From CAZIUL01 sp964542475 (lineage in GTDB: Bacteria > Planctomycetota > B15-G4 > CAYZWU01), in assembly GCA_964542475.1 (NCBI GenBank), contig CAZIUL010000007.1:62001-126000 (forward strand): 64,000 bases of DNA, written 5' to 3'. The notes under the pieces were generated by a model. The model was not told the origin of the DNA. It worked only from the letters and a program-made list of their open reading frames with translations, and ran no database searches. The position numbers and the translations under genes are program-made. The stretch's first letter is position 1; each line of letters starts with the position of its first letter. Positions 20,562-29,786 of this stretch are shown piece by piece.

Positions 20562-22190
20562 ATGAACGAACAGGTGATTTCCCGGGATTCCGGCAATGCT
20601 CAGGCACAAAACCGCCCCAACCGAGCGGCTCTCCTGGCGGCCATCCTTGCAGGGATAGCGGCTTTCGCGCTTCTTGCCTGGAAGTTCAACTGGATCTGCG
20701 ACGACGCGTTCATCTCGTTCCGCTATGCCAAAAACCTGGCCAACGGGAACGGGCTCTGCTACAACCCCGGCTCCCACACGCCGGTAGAGGGGTATTCCAA
20801 TCCGCTCTGGACACTGCTCATGGCCCTGTTCGAAGCGCTGCGCCTTGATGTCACCGTATGGTCTCGCATCATCTCGGTTCTTTGCGGCGGGGCGCTCATC
20901 GTTCATGTTACGCGCTATACACGGCGTGCTTTCAGCCTGGGATTCGGCCAAACGGCCGCAGCGTCCCTTTTTCTCGCAACGCTCCCAACTGTAGCGGTCT
21001 GGTCCACCAGCGGGCTCGAGTCGATGCCGGCCTGCCTCCTGATCTTCATGACGTACGAGCGCCTTCTCGGCAGCAGCACGAAGCCTCACGGTATCCATGC
21101 GGCACTCCTCGGAACGTGCCTGTGCCTGATCCGGGCCGACGGTCCCGGCTTTCTCGCCTTGATCCTCGCAGCAGCAGCCTTTACCTGGTTTTTCCGCGGC
21201 AAAAAAGGCGCGCTTCTCCGCGCAAGCCTGGTGGTTGCAGCGGCGGCAACAGCAGCCGTGGCTATCCATGTTGCCTGGCGGTACTCGTACTACAACGACT
21301 TTGTCCCGAACACCGCGCACGTAAAGGCCGGGCTCTCCATGATTCGCATCGAGCGCGGTGTCTACTATGTCATGAGTCTTTTTCTCGCGGTTCCTTCGCT
21401 GGCGCTTGTGCTCATCTTCTCGCTGCTCCCGCGATCCAGCCCTTCGAGGCCGCCCGCAGCAGGCGCGTTATGGATGACCTTCGCAACAGCAGCCTACGCA
21501 ATTTACGTGGGCGGCGACTTCATGACAATGGGCAGGTTCCTCCTGCCTGCAATGCCTTTCGCGGCGGTGCTGTTCGCAGGAATCCTGTGCGGGCCCCGTG
21601 TAAAACGCACAAGCTTCGTCGCGCTGTTCGCTTTCACGGTCCTGGCCCTCTCCATGCTTCCGTGCTTCGACTTAAACCCAATACCGCGCGCCGCGCGCGA
21701 AAAGTTCCATTTCCGCTGGGGCGACAGCGAGTACAGAACCGAACACGCTATCTGGGAGGCAATGAAACGAAACACCGAGACATGGACCTTTCTCGGCAAA
21801 GAGCTGAAGCGCTTCACAAAACCCGGCGAATCAATCGTGCTCGGGCCGATCGGCGCTCAGGGGTACTACTCCGACCTTTTCATCTACGACATCTACGGGC
21901 TCACCAACAGGGATGTCCTGAAAAGCAGCGGCCCGCCAAAGCGCAACAACCCCGGCCACGATTGCAGCGTTCCGATCACGCACTTTTTGAAGCACCAACC
22001 GACCTATCTCGCTGCGTATATCGTTGACTCGGGCAGCACAAAAAACTCATCGGAACTATGGAAGCAATGGCAAGAGATCCCGATCAGCCGCAATATCAAG
22101 ATAGAAACGAATGCGCTCGGCCCGGACTCCGGATTCGGTCCGGGCAAGGAGCTCCTTCTCCTGCGGTACTTACCGGCGCAGGGCAGGTAG
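20562..22190 (+). CDS. GT-C-like integral membrane glycosyltransferase
   Basis: 542 residues from the ATG at 20562; the open frame begins 45 codons upstream in unconvincing sequence. About ten transmembrane segments follow a short cytoplasmic tail. The first outer loop reads CDDAFISFRYAKNLANGNG with PVEGYSNPLWTL, the acidic DD motif expected of lipid-phosphosugar dependent GT-C enzymes, and resembles the arabinofuranosyltransferase (AftB-like) group. The soluble C-terminal part is likely periplasmic (GPIGAQGYYSDLFIYDIYGL). Probably glycosylates an envelope polymer or lipid. Divergent partner: the TMTC-like gene. Confidence 0.75.
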   Translation: MNEQVISRDSGNAQAQNRPNRAALLAAILAGIAAFALLAWKFNWICDDAFISFRYAKNLANGNGLCYNPGSHTPVEGYSNPLWTLLMALFEALRLDVTVWSRIISVLCGGALIVHVTRYTRRAFSLGFGQTAAASLFLATLPTVAVWSTSGLESMPACLLIFMTYERLLGSSTKPHGIHAALLGTCLCLIRADGPGFLALILAAAAFTWFFRGKKGALLRASLVVAAAATAAVAIHVAWRYSYYNDFVPNTAHVKAGLSMIRIERGVYYVMSLFLAVPSLALVLIFSLLPRSSPSRPPAAGALWMTFATAAYAIYVGGDFMTMGRFLLPAMPFAAVLFAGILCGPRVKRTSFVALFAFTVLALSMLPCFDLNPIPRAAREKFHFRWGDSEYRTEHAIWEAMKRNTETWTFLGKELKRFTKPGESIVLGPIGAQGYYSDLFIYDIYGLTNRDVLKSSGPPKRNNPGHDCSVPITHFLKHQPTYLAAYIVDSGSTKNSSELWKQWQEIPISRNIKIETNALGPDSGFGPGKELLLLRYLPAQGR

Positions 22191-22293
22191 CGTGCCGTCC
22201 GGAAAAACAGTACAATAGCCCCGGCCGCAGGGCCGTGGTTTTCAAAGGGTTCCCAGGCCTTTTTTTTAATGGTTTTTTCGCGGGGCGAGAACA

Positions 22294-23886
22294 ATGAAAC
22301 GCAAAATGAACAGGAACAGCGGCATCTTAACCCTGTTTTTCATCTTCTGCTCCTGCGGCGCCTTCTCGTGCAAGGATTCGGCAAAAGTTCCCGGAGAGAT
22401 GCGCGCTCACGAAAAAGCGATGGAAAAGTCGATCCCGGCAAAGAAGGTGAAAGAGATCGCAGAGGAAGATATCTTCACGGTTACCAGCGCGCCCAGGTGG
22501 TTCACGGATGACGCGCACTCGCTGAAACAGCAGGTGGACGGGTTTCTTGCAAAGGCCGAGAAAAAGGAGCTCCCGGGCCGTGTAAAAGCGTTGATATCGC
22601 CTCACGCCGGGTTCATGTGCTCCGGCCGGGTTGCCGCCTGGTCGTACTGCCAGGTGGCCGGGCATGAATATGACACGGTCATTGTGGTAGGGTTCAACCA
22701 CAGGCCACGCGCCCAGGGCATCGCCGTGTACGCCAAGGGCGGGTTCCGCACACCTCTGGGGGTCATCCCCATTGACACTGACACAGCGGATGAGCTGATC
22801 AGAAGCCACGAGCGGATTCAGCACAACCCCTCGGCGTTCGCGGGCGAACACTCGCTGGACAACCAGCTCCCGTTCCTTCAGCGCGCCCTGGGCTCGTTCT
22901 TCCTGGTCCCTGTTCTTCTGTGCAGCCAGGATGACCACAACATCGACGCGCTGGCGGAAGCGTTGATCTCCGCCGCAAAAAACAAGCGTGCGCTCCTGGT
23001 GGCAAGCACCGATCTCAGCCACTTCTGGCCGCACGAACAGGCGGCAAAACTCGACCGCGAGGCGCTTGAAAAGGTGCTTGAACTCGATGCCGGCGGGCTT
23101 GCGGATCTTCTCGGAAACGACCCGACCGGCCGCAGGATGTGCGGAAGAGGCGCTGTCCAGGCGGTGATACGCGCGGCAACCGGGCTTGGCGCCGACACGG
23201 CACACCTGTTGCAATACGCGGACAGCTTTGACACGACCGGGACATCGGAAGGCCGCGTTGTAGGGTACTGCGCGGTTGCTCTCACAGGACCGGACAATGG
23301 AACGACATCCGGAAAGGGAGAGGAAATGAAAAAATTCGATAATGACAAGGAACTGGATTCCGGGGATTGCAGGCGGCTTCTCGAGATAGCGAGGAAATCG
23401 CTCGACCTTTTTGTGCGGGAGGGCAAAAAGATCGATGTGCCTGACGATCGCCCGCGCCTGAACGCAAAGCGGGGCGTTTTCGTGACTCTCAACAAAAACG
23501 GGCGGCTTCGCGGATGCATGGGGCATTTCGAGGATGACACAAGGCTTTGCGAAATTGTTGCGCGCCAGGTGACTGTTTCAGCAGCACAAGACCCGCGCTT
23601 CAGGCCGGTTGAGGCGGATGAGCTCGATGACATCACCATCGAGATCTCGGTGCTCAGCGTTCCTGAAGAGACGGACTCGTTCGAGGAGATCGAGGTGGGG
23701 CTTCACGGGGTCATCCTCCGAAAAAAAGGCCGAGGAGCGACATTCCTGCCACAGGTCGCGCCTGAGCAGGGATGGGACCGGGACGAGATGCTCACGCATC
23801 TTTCCATGAAGGCAGGCCTCCCGGGAGACGCGTGGAAATCCGGAGCGACCTTCCTGCTCTACACCGCCCAGGTCTTCGGAGAATAA
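22294..23886 (+). CDS. AmmeMemoRadiSam proteins B and A fused (MEMO1-AMMECR1), with export signal
   Basis: 530 residues. MEMO1-like domain about 60-330: SPHAGFMCSGRVAAWSY, GFNHRP, EHSLDNQLPFLQ and STDLSHFWPHEQA, the His/Asp residues of a class III extradiol dioxygenase-like fold. AMMECR1 domain about 345-530: GRLRGCMGHFEDD, TVSAAQDPRFRPVE and FLPQVAPEQGWD. These two families usually neighbour a radical SAM protein; none is here. The N-terminus (ILTLFFIFCSCGAFSC) is a hydrophobic segment ending in Cys, a likely lipoprotein signal, odd for domains usually thought cytosolic. Biochemical role unknown. The ribosome site before the ATG is weak. Confidence 0.85.
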   Translation: MKRKMNRNSGILTLFFIFCSCGAFSCKDSAKVPGEMRAHEKAMEKSIPAKKVKEIAEEDIFTVTSAPRWFTDDAHSLKQQVDGFLAKAEKKELPGRVKALISPHAGFMCSGRVAAWSYCQVAGHEYDTVIVVGFNHRPRAQGIAVYAKGGFRTPLGVIPIDTDTADELIRSHERIQHNPSAFAGEHSLDNQLPFLQRALGSFFLVPVLLCSQDDHNIDALAEALISAAKNKRALLVASTDLSHFWPHEQAAKLDREALEKVLELDAGGLADLLGNDPTGRRMCGRGAVQAVIRAATGLGADTAHLLQYADSFDTTGTSEGRVVGYCAVALTGPDNGTTSGKGEEMKKFDNDKELDSGDCRRLLEIARKSLDLFVREGKKIDVPDDRPRLNAKRGVFVTLNKNGRLRGCMGHFEDDTRLCEIVARQVTVSAAQDPRFRPVEADELDDITIEISVLSVPEETDSFEEIEVGLHGVILRKKGRGATFLPQVAPEQGWDRDEMLTHLSMKAGLPGDAWKSGATFLLYTAQVFGE

Positions 23887-23920
23887 GCACTTCCGCGCAC
23901 CGTTCAAGGAAACCGGCAAC

Positions 23921-25060
23921 ATGAAATACACAAACGCGCGCTTCGATCAGGAACGGCGCCGTTTTCCGATCACTGAAAGGTTTGCGTACCTGGATCATGC
24001 CTCGCGCGGGCCGCTCTCGCCGCCCGCAAGCGAGCTGATCGAAAAGATCACCCGGGACATGGCAATGCTGCACCCGCATCAGCTACTCGAGATGAACCGG
24101 GAGTTCGAGGATGCGCGCCGGAACATTGCCACGCTCATAGGAGCACCCTCCGGTTCTATCGGGTTCATACCAAACACATCGTCAGGCCTTGCCATGGCAG
24201 CCGGATCGCTTCCCATCACTAAAGGGCAAAACATCGTGTGCGCGCGCAACGAGTTCCCCGCCAACATCTACCCGTGGCTGAACCAGCGCGAAAAAGGAGT
24301 GGAGGTCCGGTTCATCGACCCCTCCCCCTGCGGCGTCACGGCCGACGATGTCCGGGCCGCAATGGACGGCAAAACGGGCATCGTGGCGCTTTCGTGGGTG
24401 GGGTTTTCGGACGGGGCGCGAATAGACACGCGGTCCATCGGAAGCCTCTGTTCGGAAAAGAAGGTTTTTTTCGTGGTGGATGCCATCCAGGGGACAGGCG
24501 CTTTGAAGGTCGATCTCGAAGACATCGACATCCTTGTCAACGGCACTGGAAAGTGGACGCTCGCGCCACAGGGAGGGGGGTTCGTCTATGTCCGCCCCGG
24601 CCTCATCGAAAGGCTGCATCCCGACCGCACGGGCTGGCTGTCCATGAATGCGTTCGCCGGGCTCGAAAACTTCGACAGGCTCACCGACTACAGGTTCGAG
24701 CTCGCTAAAGACGCGCGCAGGATCGAGACCGGCAGCAATTCGCCGCTGGTTCAGAGGGCGCTCGGCGCGAGCAGCCGCTACCTGCACGAGCTGGGCACCG
24801 CCGCCATCGAGGAGCGGATCATCGGGCTTTGCGACCGCCTGATCGAGGGCCTCCGCCAAAAGGACCTGGCAATCATGAATCCGCTCATCGAAGGCCAAAG
24901 GTCGGGGATCGTATGCTTCAGGCCTGCTGACGCGGCGAAAGCCGTTGAAAAACTGATTGCCCGGGATGTGCTCGTATCCGCGCGCGAGGGAAACGTGCGC
25001 GTGGGGATTCATTTTTACAACAACGAGGAAGACATCGATAGGCTGTTGGATGGTGTGTAA
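23921..25060 (+). CDS. class V aminotransferase (PLP-dependent, cysteine desulfurase/epimerase-like fold)
   Basis: 379 residues. Starts with RFPITERFAYLDHASRGPLS, the substrate-side motif of the class V fold. PLP Lys is predicted as K211 in NGTGKWTLAPQGGGFVYV. DAIQGTGALKVDL supplies the Asp that pairs with the PLP ring nitrogen. The C-terminal small domain has SGIVCFRPAD and VRVGIHFYNNEEDIDRLL. Cytoplasmic, no signal. A catalytic Cys typical of desulfurases is not evident, so an isopenicillin-epimerase-like or lyase role is more likely than sulfur transfer. AAGGAAA precedes the ATG, 34 bp after the MEMO1 fusion; likely the same transcript. Confidence 0.85.
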   Translation: MKYTNARFDQERRRFPITERFAYLDHASRGPLSPPASELIEKITRDMAMLHPHQLLEMNREFEDARRNIATLIGAPSGSIGFIPNTSSGLAMAAGSLPITKGQNIVCARNEFPANIYPWLNQREKGVEVRFIDPSPCGVTADDVRAAMDGKTGIVALSWVGFSDGARIDTRSIGSLCSEKKVFFVVDAIQGTGALKVDLEDIDILVNGTGKWTLAPQGGGFVYVRPGLIERLHPDRTGWLSMNAFAGLENFDRLTDYRFELAKDARRIETGSNSPLVQRALGASSRYLHELGTAAIEERIIGLCDRLIEGLRQKDLAIMNPLIEGQRSGIVCFRPADAAKAVEKLIARDVLVSAREGNVRVGIHFYNNEEDIDRLLDGV

Positions 25061-25090
25061 AGCTCTGCGGGCGGATTCCGTGTTCCGTGT

Positions 25091-25864
25091 TCAAGAAGAG
25101 GGCGCATCGAAAAGAATGCTCGAACAGGTCAGGCCGGCTTCCGCCTTCATGAGCTCTGATATGTCCACGATCCTTGTCTCAAATCCCCTGGCTTTCACCT
25201 TTTCGGCGGTCCCTGTAAACCCCGCGTGAAGGCAGATCACATCGTTGATACAAAGCGCGTTCGCTGCCGTGGGTTCTCCCTGCGCAACATTGACCACATC
25301 AAACCGCTCGAAAGGGCCAAGGTCGAGCCATTCCGGGTTCGCCAGCAAGGTGCCGTCATCCAGCGCAACGCAGGCGGATTTCAGGTGAAGGCATCCATGA
25401 AGAGCGACCGGAACGATCCTGTAACCCAAGGGTTCGAGTATCCTTTTCAGCGTGTCCGCGCCTTCGGCATTGGTCCGCCTGGACAGCCCAACGTAAAGGG
25501 TCGACCCGACCCGGAGCACATCGCCCCCTTCAAGCGTTGCGGGGGGCCTTATCCGTTCGATCTTGCGGTATGCTGACAGCGCCTCTTCCACAACAGCGGT
25601 CTCACCGTTTCGCGACTCAACCCCCATGTTCGCAATGACAGCCGCCTCATCCACCACAACCGCGGTGTCCTCGACAAAGGTGCAATCCGGAAAACGCTCG
25701 TTTCCATCGAGCTCGATCACCCGCGCACCACACTCTCGAAGCAGGCCGCAGTAGGCTTCGTGCTGCTCAACAGCGAGTGAGTAATCGATAGGAAGCCGGT
25801 CGTGATACGAAAGTTCGCACCTGTTCACATCCCGGGAAACGACATGAGTCAAAGCGGTCAGCAT
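25091..25864 (-). CDS. dimethylarginine dimethylaminohydrolase-like amidinotransferase-superfamily enzyme
   Basis: 257 residues from ATG 25864 with GGAGG upstream (an in-frame ATG six codons earlier overlaps that site). The pentein fold is marked by FPDCTFVEDTAVV, LEGGDVLRVG, H160 in LHGCLHLKSACV and C247 in GLTCSSI; these catalytic His and Cys positions correspond to those of bovine DDAH. The family hydrolyses methylarginines to citrulline plus methylamines; some bacterial members act on other guanidines. It is the last gene of the minus-strand set that begins with the DUF362 genes and lies 33 bp after the oxidoreductase. Confidence 0.88.
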   Translation of the reverse strand: MLTALTHVVSRDVNRCELSYHDRLPIDYSLAVEQHEAYCGLLRECGARVIELDGNERFPDCTFVEDTAVVVDEAAVIANMGVESRNGETAVVEEALSAYRKIERIRPPATLEGGDVLRVGSTLYVGLSRRTNAEGADTLKRILEPLGYRIVPVALHGCLHLKSACVALDDGTLLANPEWLDLGPFERFDVVNVAQGEPTAANALCINDVICLHAGFTGTAEKVKARGFETRIVDISELMKAEAGLTCSSILFDAPSS

Positions 25865-25897
25865 ACGGCAGCCGGCCTCCATGCTTTGGATAGGCGC

Positions 25898-27238
25898 TCA
25901 AACCTTGGGCAGTTCCCAGGGTGCGCGGTAGTGGGCGCGCACCATCTCCTGCGCCTCGGCATCGCCCACGATCTCCTCCTTTTCATCGTCCCAATCCACT
26001 TTTCTGCCGGTCCTGAACGCGATGTTCGAGAGATGGCAGGCCTTCATGGACTGGTGAGCGATTTCCACGTCGGACACCGGCTTTTCGCGGCTCTTGACGC
26101 AGTCGAGGAAGTTTTTGACATGAAGGAACTCGCAGCTGACCGAGCCCTTCTGACGTGGCACCGGCGTCATCTTGAACCTGCTTCCGCCCTCCGAAGGCTC
26201 GGTTTCGGCAGCGATCTCCCATCCCAGCCTGTCAACGACAAGCACTCCGTCGCTGCCTTGAAACGCAACACCATGCTCGCGCTGCCACGGTCCTATCCCG
26301 ATGCCGATGGCGTGCTCCCAGATGACCGAAAAACCGTCGTACACCAAAACAGCCTGCTGGGTGTCCGGGGTTTGCCTTACATCGTCCGGAAAGCCGAACT
26401 TGCCCCCCACGGAGATCGCTGATTTCGGTGCCTGGACGTTCATCCCCAAGTTCGCGATATCCAGCATGTGCGCGCCCCAGTCCGTCATCAGCCCGCCTGC
26501 GTAATCCCAGAACCATCGGAACGAAAAATGGAACCGGTTCCGGTTGAAAGGACGTTTAGGCGCCGGCCCAAGCCACATCTCATAGTCAACGTTGGCCGGC
26601 ACCGGCTCGTCTTCCATCGCTTCGAAACGGTACACCCAGTTCAGGTAAGCCCAGCACCTTACCATCCTGACCTTGCCTATCCCTCCGGATTTCACGATGT
26701 CAACGCACTGCCTGTAGTGATCGGCGCTTCTCTGCTGCGTGCCCATCTGCACGACCCGGTTGTGTTTGCGCGCAGCATTCACCATCACCCGCCCCTCTTC
26801 GATGGTCAACGAAAGAGGTTTTTCCACGTACACATCCTTGCCTGCCTGGCAGGCCATGATCGTGGGCAGCGCGTGCCAATGGTCCGGGGTCGCGTTTATG
26901 ACCACATCCACATCTTTTCTGTCGATGACTTCCCGAAAATCCTTGGTTACGTCGACAGACTTCTTCGCCCCCCTTATCTGCTCAACGAGTTCGATGGCCA
27001 TTTTCAGTTTCCACGAATCCACATCACAGATCACCGCGGGCTCAACCTCACGAACCTTCAAAAAGTGGTTGAGAAGACTCGTTCCCATTGCACCGCAGCC
27101 TATCAATGCGACGCGGATCTTTTCGTTAGGAGAAACAGTTTCTGCTGATGCGCGCCCGGCAAGCACCGCGGTTGAAGCGAGCCCCGCGCCTGCGGCCAAC
27201 TTGGTAAATTCACGTCGCGTCACGCTCTTCCCCATGGC
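25898..27238 (-). CDS. Tat-exported Gfo/Idh/MocA-family oxidoreductase
   Basis: 446 residues from ATG 27238 with GGAG upstream. The twin-arginine signal TRREFTKLAAGAGLAST precedes a Rossmann domain (VALIGCGAMGTSLLNHFL) and the family signature VEKPLSLTIEEG with INATPDHWHALPT. The C-terminal domain carries MGTQQRS, NLNWVYR-like aromatic loops and WDYAGGLMTDWGAHMLD, typical of the planctomycete-type exported members. NAD(P)-dependent sugar or cyclitol oxidation or epimerisation is expected; the cofactor would be bound before Tat export. It starts 14 bp after the upstream DUF362 gene stop. Confidence 0.9.
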   Translation of the reverse strand, partial: AMGKSVTRREFTKLAAGAGLASTAVLAGRASAETVSPNEKIRVALIGCGAMGTSLLNHFLKVREVEPAVICDVDSWKLKMAIELVEQIRGAKKSVDVTKDFREVIDRKDVDVVINATPDHWHALPTIMACQAGKDVYVEKPLSLTIEEGRVMVNAARKHNRVVQMGTQQRSADHYRQCVDIVKSGGIGKVRMVRCWAYLNWVYRFEAMEDEPVPANVDYEMWLGPAPKRPFNRNRFHFSFRWFWDYAGGLMTDWGAHMLDIANLGMNVQAPKSAISVGGKFGFPDDVRQTPDTQQAVLVYDGFSVIWEHAIGIGIGPWQREHGVAFQGSDGVLVVDRLGWEIAAETEPSEGGSRFKMTPVPRQKGSVSCEFLHVKNFLDCVKSREKPVSDVEIAHQSMKACHLSNIAFRTGRKVDWDDEKEEIVGDAEAQEMVRAHYRAPWELPKV

Positions 27239-27251
27239 TTTCTTCTCCTGA

Positions 27252-28388
27252 TCAGGTTGGTTTTTTCGCATCGACTATTACCCCTCCATCCGGTAAATCA
27301 GAGGGGTCGAATCCAAAATCGGTTAAAAAACGGTCCGTAACCTCTTTGTTTATGTCCCAGGAGCACACATCCCTGCGGAACCGGTTCGCCAGCAGATAAT
27401 CCACGGCAGGCCCGAACGTTCCCATGAACAGCCTGTTCGGCTGGGCCGAGCTCAGGCCTAGAGGGCCCTGCTCGCTCGCCCACAACGCATCCACAATGCA
27501 GAGCTGCTGCCTTGGAAACGCGATCTTTTTTTTCTTCGAGTCCATCTCGCCCAGGATCAGGGGGGTTTTGTTGACACAGATCAGGTAGTCGGTCCTGCCC
27601 TTTCCGTGGGCCGGCTTTGGATCAAAGGTTCCAAAGTGGTTTTTCATGCACATGGTGAAGCCGCCGAACTCCGGCTGATGGCCCTTGCACACCGCCAGGT
27701 TCACAATGATATCCACCTCGCCTTTCACGAGATGACCCAGGCATCCGGTCCTGTTCTTCGCGTTGTGAACCGGATTGCCGTGCCAGGGTTCCGGCACCTC
27801 GGCCTCCGCGTCGAACCCCCCCCACTGGCCCGCGATGTCCACTCCCTCGGGCAGCCCCTTGAACGGCGTCTTCCTGAGCATGTCCTTCCCGTGGCTCGCG
27901 TCGTAGATATGCACATTGGCGGGCTTGACCTCCAGAACATCGGTCAGCACCCGGCAAATCTTCGCCATGACAGCCCCGCGAGTGTGCTGCATGGCCAGGT
28001 TGTTGGTCTTGACGGCGACAGTGACATCGCTCCATGATTTCCCCGGGGGCTTTATCAGGATCGCCTTCCAGGCGTCCGCAACACGCTTCTCGCGTGCAAG
28101 GGAACAGGCCATGAGGTCGATGTTCTCACTCACCTTTTCACTGTCGGTCAGCTTGTCCTGAGCACGCCACGGGATGACCGGTTTCAGAATCGTGGTCATA
28201 TCTGTGTCATGAACCCCAACGACACGCAAAGGATCAAGGTTGGGATGGTACCTGAAGCTTCCTTCGGATGGATCGCTGCAGAGCCTAGGGATGAAAAACA
28301 ACGTGCCCGTGCCAAGAGCGGTCGCTCCAAGGGCCGCTCCCTTGATAAAGGATCTTCGGGAAAGGTCCGCCTCAGAGTTGCCGCTCAT
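27252..28388 (-). CDS. Tat-signal DUF362 protein
   Basis: 378 residues from ATG 28388. The Tat signal LSRRSFIKGAALGATALG is followed by the DUF362 pattern: VTVAVKTNNLAMQHTRGAV, VHIYDASHGKDM, VNLAVCKGHQPEFGGFTMCMKNHFG. DUF362 proteins have no established reaction; Cys-containing forms are often near iron-sulfur proteins, and no CxxCxxC ferredoxin motif is present here. A longer reading from 28430 adds 14 residues before the signal and is less likely. Flanked by a second DUF362 gene upstream and the oxidoreductase downstream, suggesting one exported redox-related operon. Confidence 0.82.
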   Translation of the reverse strand: MSGNSEADLSRRSFIKGAALGATALGTGTLFFIPRLCSDPSEGSFRYHPNLDPLRVVGVHDTDMTTILKPVIPWRAQDKLTDSEKVSENIDLMACSLAREKRVADAWKAILIKPPGKSWSDVTVAVKTNNLAMQHTRGAVMAKICRVLTDVLEVKPANVHIYDASHGKDMLRKTPFKGLPEGVDIAGQWGGFDAEAEVPEPWHGNPVHNAKNRTGCLGHLVKGEVDIIVNLAVCKGHQPEFGGFTMCMKNHFGTFDPKPAHGKGRTDYLICVNKTPLILGEMDSKKKKIAFPRQQLCIVDALWASEQGPLGLSSAQPNRLFMGTFGPAVDYLLANRFRRDVCSWDINKEVTDRFLTDFGFDPSDLPDGGVIVDAKKPT

Positions 28389-28512
28389 CGGTTCGGCTCC
28401 GATAAAAACCGAGTCACACGGGATAAACAAAACCGGACTTCCGCCTGCCGCCTCCGCTGGGCAAGCTTCACAACTATGTTTCGAAAGGATCCCGGATATC
28501 CTTTAGATTCAC

Positions 28513-29664
28513 TCAGCCCTCATCGGACCCTTTGCTTTCCCCGGAATCCTCCTCGGGTTCGGGCGGCGCCGGCATGTCGACCTTCACCAGGTCCATGCGC
28601 TTTGGATCGTTCGTTCCAAGCCCCCTGGCCGCGGCAGTGGCGATGTGCTTGGCAGGCCTGCCTTTTTTACCGCCTTCGGCGCGATTTGGCGCCTCTTCGA
28701 GCGGCACAAATCCCATATCCTTTCGCGCTTTCACGATCCACTCGTGAACGATCATGTCAACGGCAACCGGGTCAGCGGACAGGAGAATCTTCTCGTGTTC
28801 GAAAAGATGGTTCATGGACATGAGCTGAGGCCCGCCGTCAGCAACACCGAAAAGACCGTCCAGGATGTGCAGCCTGAGCTTGTCGCGCACGCAGGCGATG
28901 TTGTTTATATCCGCGATGTGAGGATCGCAGCAGTTCGCGTGGCAGAGCCAGGGGATGTCCACCACCGCGTGCGAAATGTTCTTGAGCGCGCCGGTTACGC
29001 CTGAGCATGCATGGTCTTTCAGCACCGGGATGTTGATGATCGCTGTGAGCTCGTTCGCAACCAGCTCCGCTACCTTGACCTGGCCCCATGAAAACTTCTG
29101 CGGCTCTGTGTCGAAACCCGAAAGAGGCTTCCCGCCCATGTAGTTCTCCTCTCTCAGGGCCGGCGTGCACCCCTTGAAAACCACATCTTTCTCAGCCAGC
29201 TCACCCCTCATTTTCTTCACGTAGTACTTGTGCAGTGTCTCTTCCACCTGGTCCCACACGATGATGTTCTTCATGGGAACGCCGGCTGCCAGCACACCGT
29301 TGTAAACCGTCTCCAGTATGCTCTCCTTGCTGCTGATCAGGCGGCCGCCGCCGCTGTTCAGCTTGATGCCGACCACATCATCCGGCTTCACGAAACAACG
29401 CCATGCCGACGCTGTATCTTTTTTCCCTGTAAGCGCCAGCATACCGCGCTCAACCATCTTTTTGACGCGATCCTCATCCAGCCGCTTTCCGAGCGTCACC
29501 GCGCCCGGCGCTGACACCTCGATGACACGGCTTTTCTCCCCTCCGGAAGGACGAGGCTCCTCAGCGCCCCTGAGAAGCGCTTGCGGGCCGAGCGCCGCTG
29601 CAGCGCCGGCTGTTGCGGTTTTTTTGATGAACGATCGCCGATCCATACCTGTTGTCTTTTTCAT
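28513..29664 (-). CDS. Tat-signal DUF362 protein (second)
   Basis: 383 residues from ATG 29664 with AAGGACC upstream. The Tat signal is DRRSFIKKTATAGAAAALG. DUF362 features: VVGIKLNSGGGRLISSKE, IIVWDQVEETLHKYYV, IINIPVLKDHACSGVTGALKNISHAVVD. The acidic low-complexity tail (PEPEEDSGESKGSD) is unusual. It differs clearly in sequence from the following DUF362 gene, so the pair is old rather than a fresh duplication. 124 bp separate the two. Function unknown; exported. Confidence 0.82.
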   Translation of the reverse strand: MKKTTGMDRRSFIKKTATAGAAAALGPQALLRGAEEPRPSGGEKSRVIEVSAPGAVTLGKRLDEDRVKKMVERGMLALTGKKDTASAWRCFVKPDDVVGIKLNSGGGRLISSKESILETVYNGVLAAGVPMKNIIVWDQVEETLHKYYVKKMRGELAEKDVVFKGCTPALREENYMGGKPLSGFDTEPQKFSWGQVKVAELVANELTAIINIPVLKDHACSGVTGALKNISHAVVDIPWLCHANCCDPHIADINNIACVRDKLRLHILDGLFGVADGGPQLMSMNHLFEHEKILLSADPVAVDMIVHEWIVKARKDMGFVPLEEAPNRAEGGKKGRPAKHIATAAARGLGTNDPKRMDLVKVDMPAPPEPEEDSGESKGSDEG

Positions 29665-29786
29665 GTTCAAGGTCCTTAATCAACAAAACGAGTATGGGTG
29701 CCGGTCAACAACCTACCATAATTCGGGGGAGCCTTACGCAATTAGGGCGTTGGAATCGACTCCATCAACAATCAAGTCCCCCGAGT

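Noticed and set aside
22327..23526. 399-codon minus-strand frame opposite the MEMO1-AMMECR1 gene
   Set aside because: Antisense shadow; the plus strand encodes clear conserved motifs.
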